A DNA stretch of 15,947 nt from Firmicutes bacterium UBA6132 (lineage in GTDB: Bacteria > Bacillota_A > Clostridia > Tissierellales > Sedimentibacteraceae): the NCBI GenBank assembly GCA_002435835.1, contig DIVM01000010.1, positions 1 through 15,947 on the forward strand, read 5' to 3'. Under the pieces are notes generated by a model. That model did no database searches. It worked only from the letters and a program-made list of their open reading frames with translations, and had not been told where the DNA came from. Made by a program: the position numbers and the translations under genes. Below, in pieces: positions 15,192 through 15,947 of this stretch (positions are counted from its first letter, which is position 1; each line of letters opens with the position of its first letter).

Positions 15192-15947
15192 ATGAAAAAA
15201 AAGCTTATTTCAATAATTATTGTTTTAATATTGTGTATCAATTTTTCAGTATTGGCTGAAGTTTCTTATCCAGAACATACAACTGAGTTTTATGTTAATG
15301 ATTTTGCAGATATATTGGAAAATGATGCAGAACAAAATATTATAAACATTAATTTAAATTATGAAAAGACAAAAGAAAAACCCCAAATAGTTGTAGCTAC
15401 AGTACCAAATATGCAGGGTTTAGATGAAAATTCATATGCAGTTAAATTATTTGAAAAATGGAAAATAGGAAATGCTGAATACGACAATGGAATTTTAATA
15501 CTTTTAGCAATGGAAGAAAGAAAAATTAAAATTGAAGTTGGCTATGGATTAGAAGGAGCAGTAACTGATTCAGAATCAGGAAGAATACTTGATGAATCAA
15601 CGGAGTATCTATCTAACGGAGACTATTCAAGAGGAATAGAAAATATATTTTTTCTTCTTGCTGAAGAAGTAAATGAAGAATATGGCTATGATGGCGATGA
15701 AATATTTTCCAGTGTTGAACGTCAACCTGTTGTTAGAAGCTCTATGAATTTTGATTTAGTAAAAATCATATTAATCATAATCATTTTTATTTTCTTAAAT
15801 GGATTTGGTGGTGGAGGAAGAAGAAGACGTAGAAATACATTTATTCCACCAATAATATTCCCAAGAGGTCCTGGAGGGGGAGGATTCGGCGGAGGCGGCG
15901 GTTTTGGCGGCGGAGGATTCGGTGGTGGCGGAAGCTCTGGCGGCGGT
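15192..15947 (+). CDS. TPM-domain membrane protein, YgcG-like (3' end outside window)
   Basis: First 252 residues of a secreted or membrane-anchored protein. A signal peptide (about 1-22, MKKKLISIIIVLILCINFSV then LAE) is followed by a TPM domain (about 33-160). Typical segments in it are EFYVNDFADILENDAE, NGILILLAMEERKIKIEVGYGLEG and GDYSRGIENIFFLLAEEV. A membrane helix (about 190-208) follows, then a short basic run (RRRRR), and a tail of glycine and phenylalanine (FGGGG repeats, GGSSGGG). The TPM domain in plant Psb32 and relatives is linked to phosphatase activity or repair, but no function is proved for bacterial ones. AGAAGG is 6 bases before the ATG. The window cuts it in the glycine tail, probably a few residues before its end. 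It pairs with lemA. Confidence 0.9.
   Translation, partial: MKKKLISIIIVLILCINFSVLAEVSYPEHTTEFYVNDFADILENDAEQNIININLNYEKTKEKPQIVVATVPNMQGLDENSYAVKLFEKWKIGNAEYDNGILILLAMEERKIKIEVGYGLEGAVTDSESGRILDESTEYLSNGDYSRGIENIFFLLAEEVNEEYGYDGDEIFSSVERQPVVRSSMNFDLVKIILIIIIFIFLNGFGGGGRRRRRNTFIPPIIFPRGPGGGGFGGGGGFGGGGFGGGGSSGGG

Noticed and set aside
15830..15947. GGCGG-rich end of the window as a DNA repeat array or CRISPR
   Set aside because: It encodes the glycine-rich tail normal for TPM-domain proteins; there are no regular spacers.

Overview
The window is very AT-rich chromosomal DNA from an endospore-forming Gram-positive anaerobe of the class Clostridia. The evidence is gpr and spoIIP side by side, strong AGGAGG-type ribosome binding sites, three TTG starts, heavy use of AT-rich codons, and a gene order (comEC, holA, rpsT, gpr, spoIIP, lepA) familiar from clostridial genomes. 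The species cannot be named from the sequence.

Layout. Positions 1-24 are the 3' end of a tRNA gene with encoded CCA, followed by a strong intrinsic terminator. About 590 bases without a convincing gene follow. A minus-strand RNase H-like (DEDD) exonuclease of the YprB type is divergent from comEC, the inner-membrane DNA-uptake channel; an 18-bp perfect palindrome lies between them on the likely comEC promoter. From 4246 to 8339 there is a run of six accessory genes: a YhfF-like ASCH protein, a conserved protein of unknown function, a glyoxalase-fold protein, a GNAT acetyltransferase, a minus-strand EamA/EmrE-type exporter and a second GNAT acetyltransferase. They separate comEC from holA, which I remember as closer neighbours in many relatives, so this looks like an accessory insertion. 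holA (polymerase III delta) and rpsT (S20) converge on a bidirectional terminator; a gene fragment and two hairpins lie between them.

From 10463 to the end all genes point right: gpr (spore protease), spoIIP (engulfment peptidoglycan hydrolase) with a sigma-E-like promoter, lepA (EF-4) with a good vegetative promoter starting at the spoIIP stop, then lemA and a TPM-domain protein cut by the window end.

Functionally the window mixes housekeeping (replication clamp loading, ribosome, translation), sporulation and DNA uptake with a small accessory gene group. I found no CRISPR array, insertion sequence, prophage or recognisable defence system. The least explained items are the unknown gene overlapping the ASCH gene, the nested inverted repeats at 6391-6561, the palindromes near comEC and the exporter, and traces of decayed genes at 8331 and 9670.
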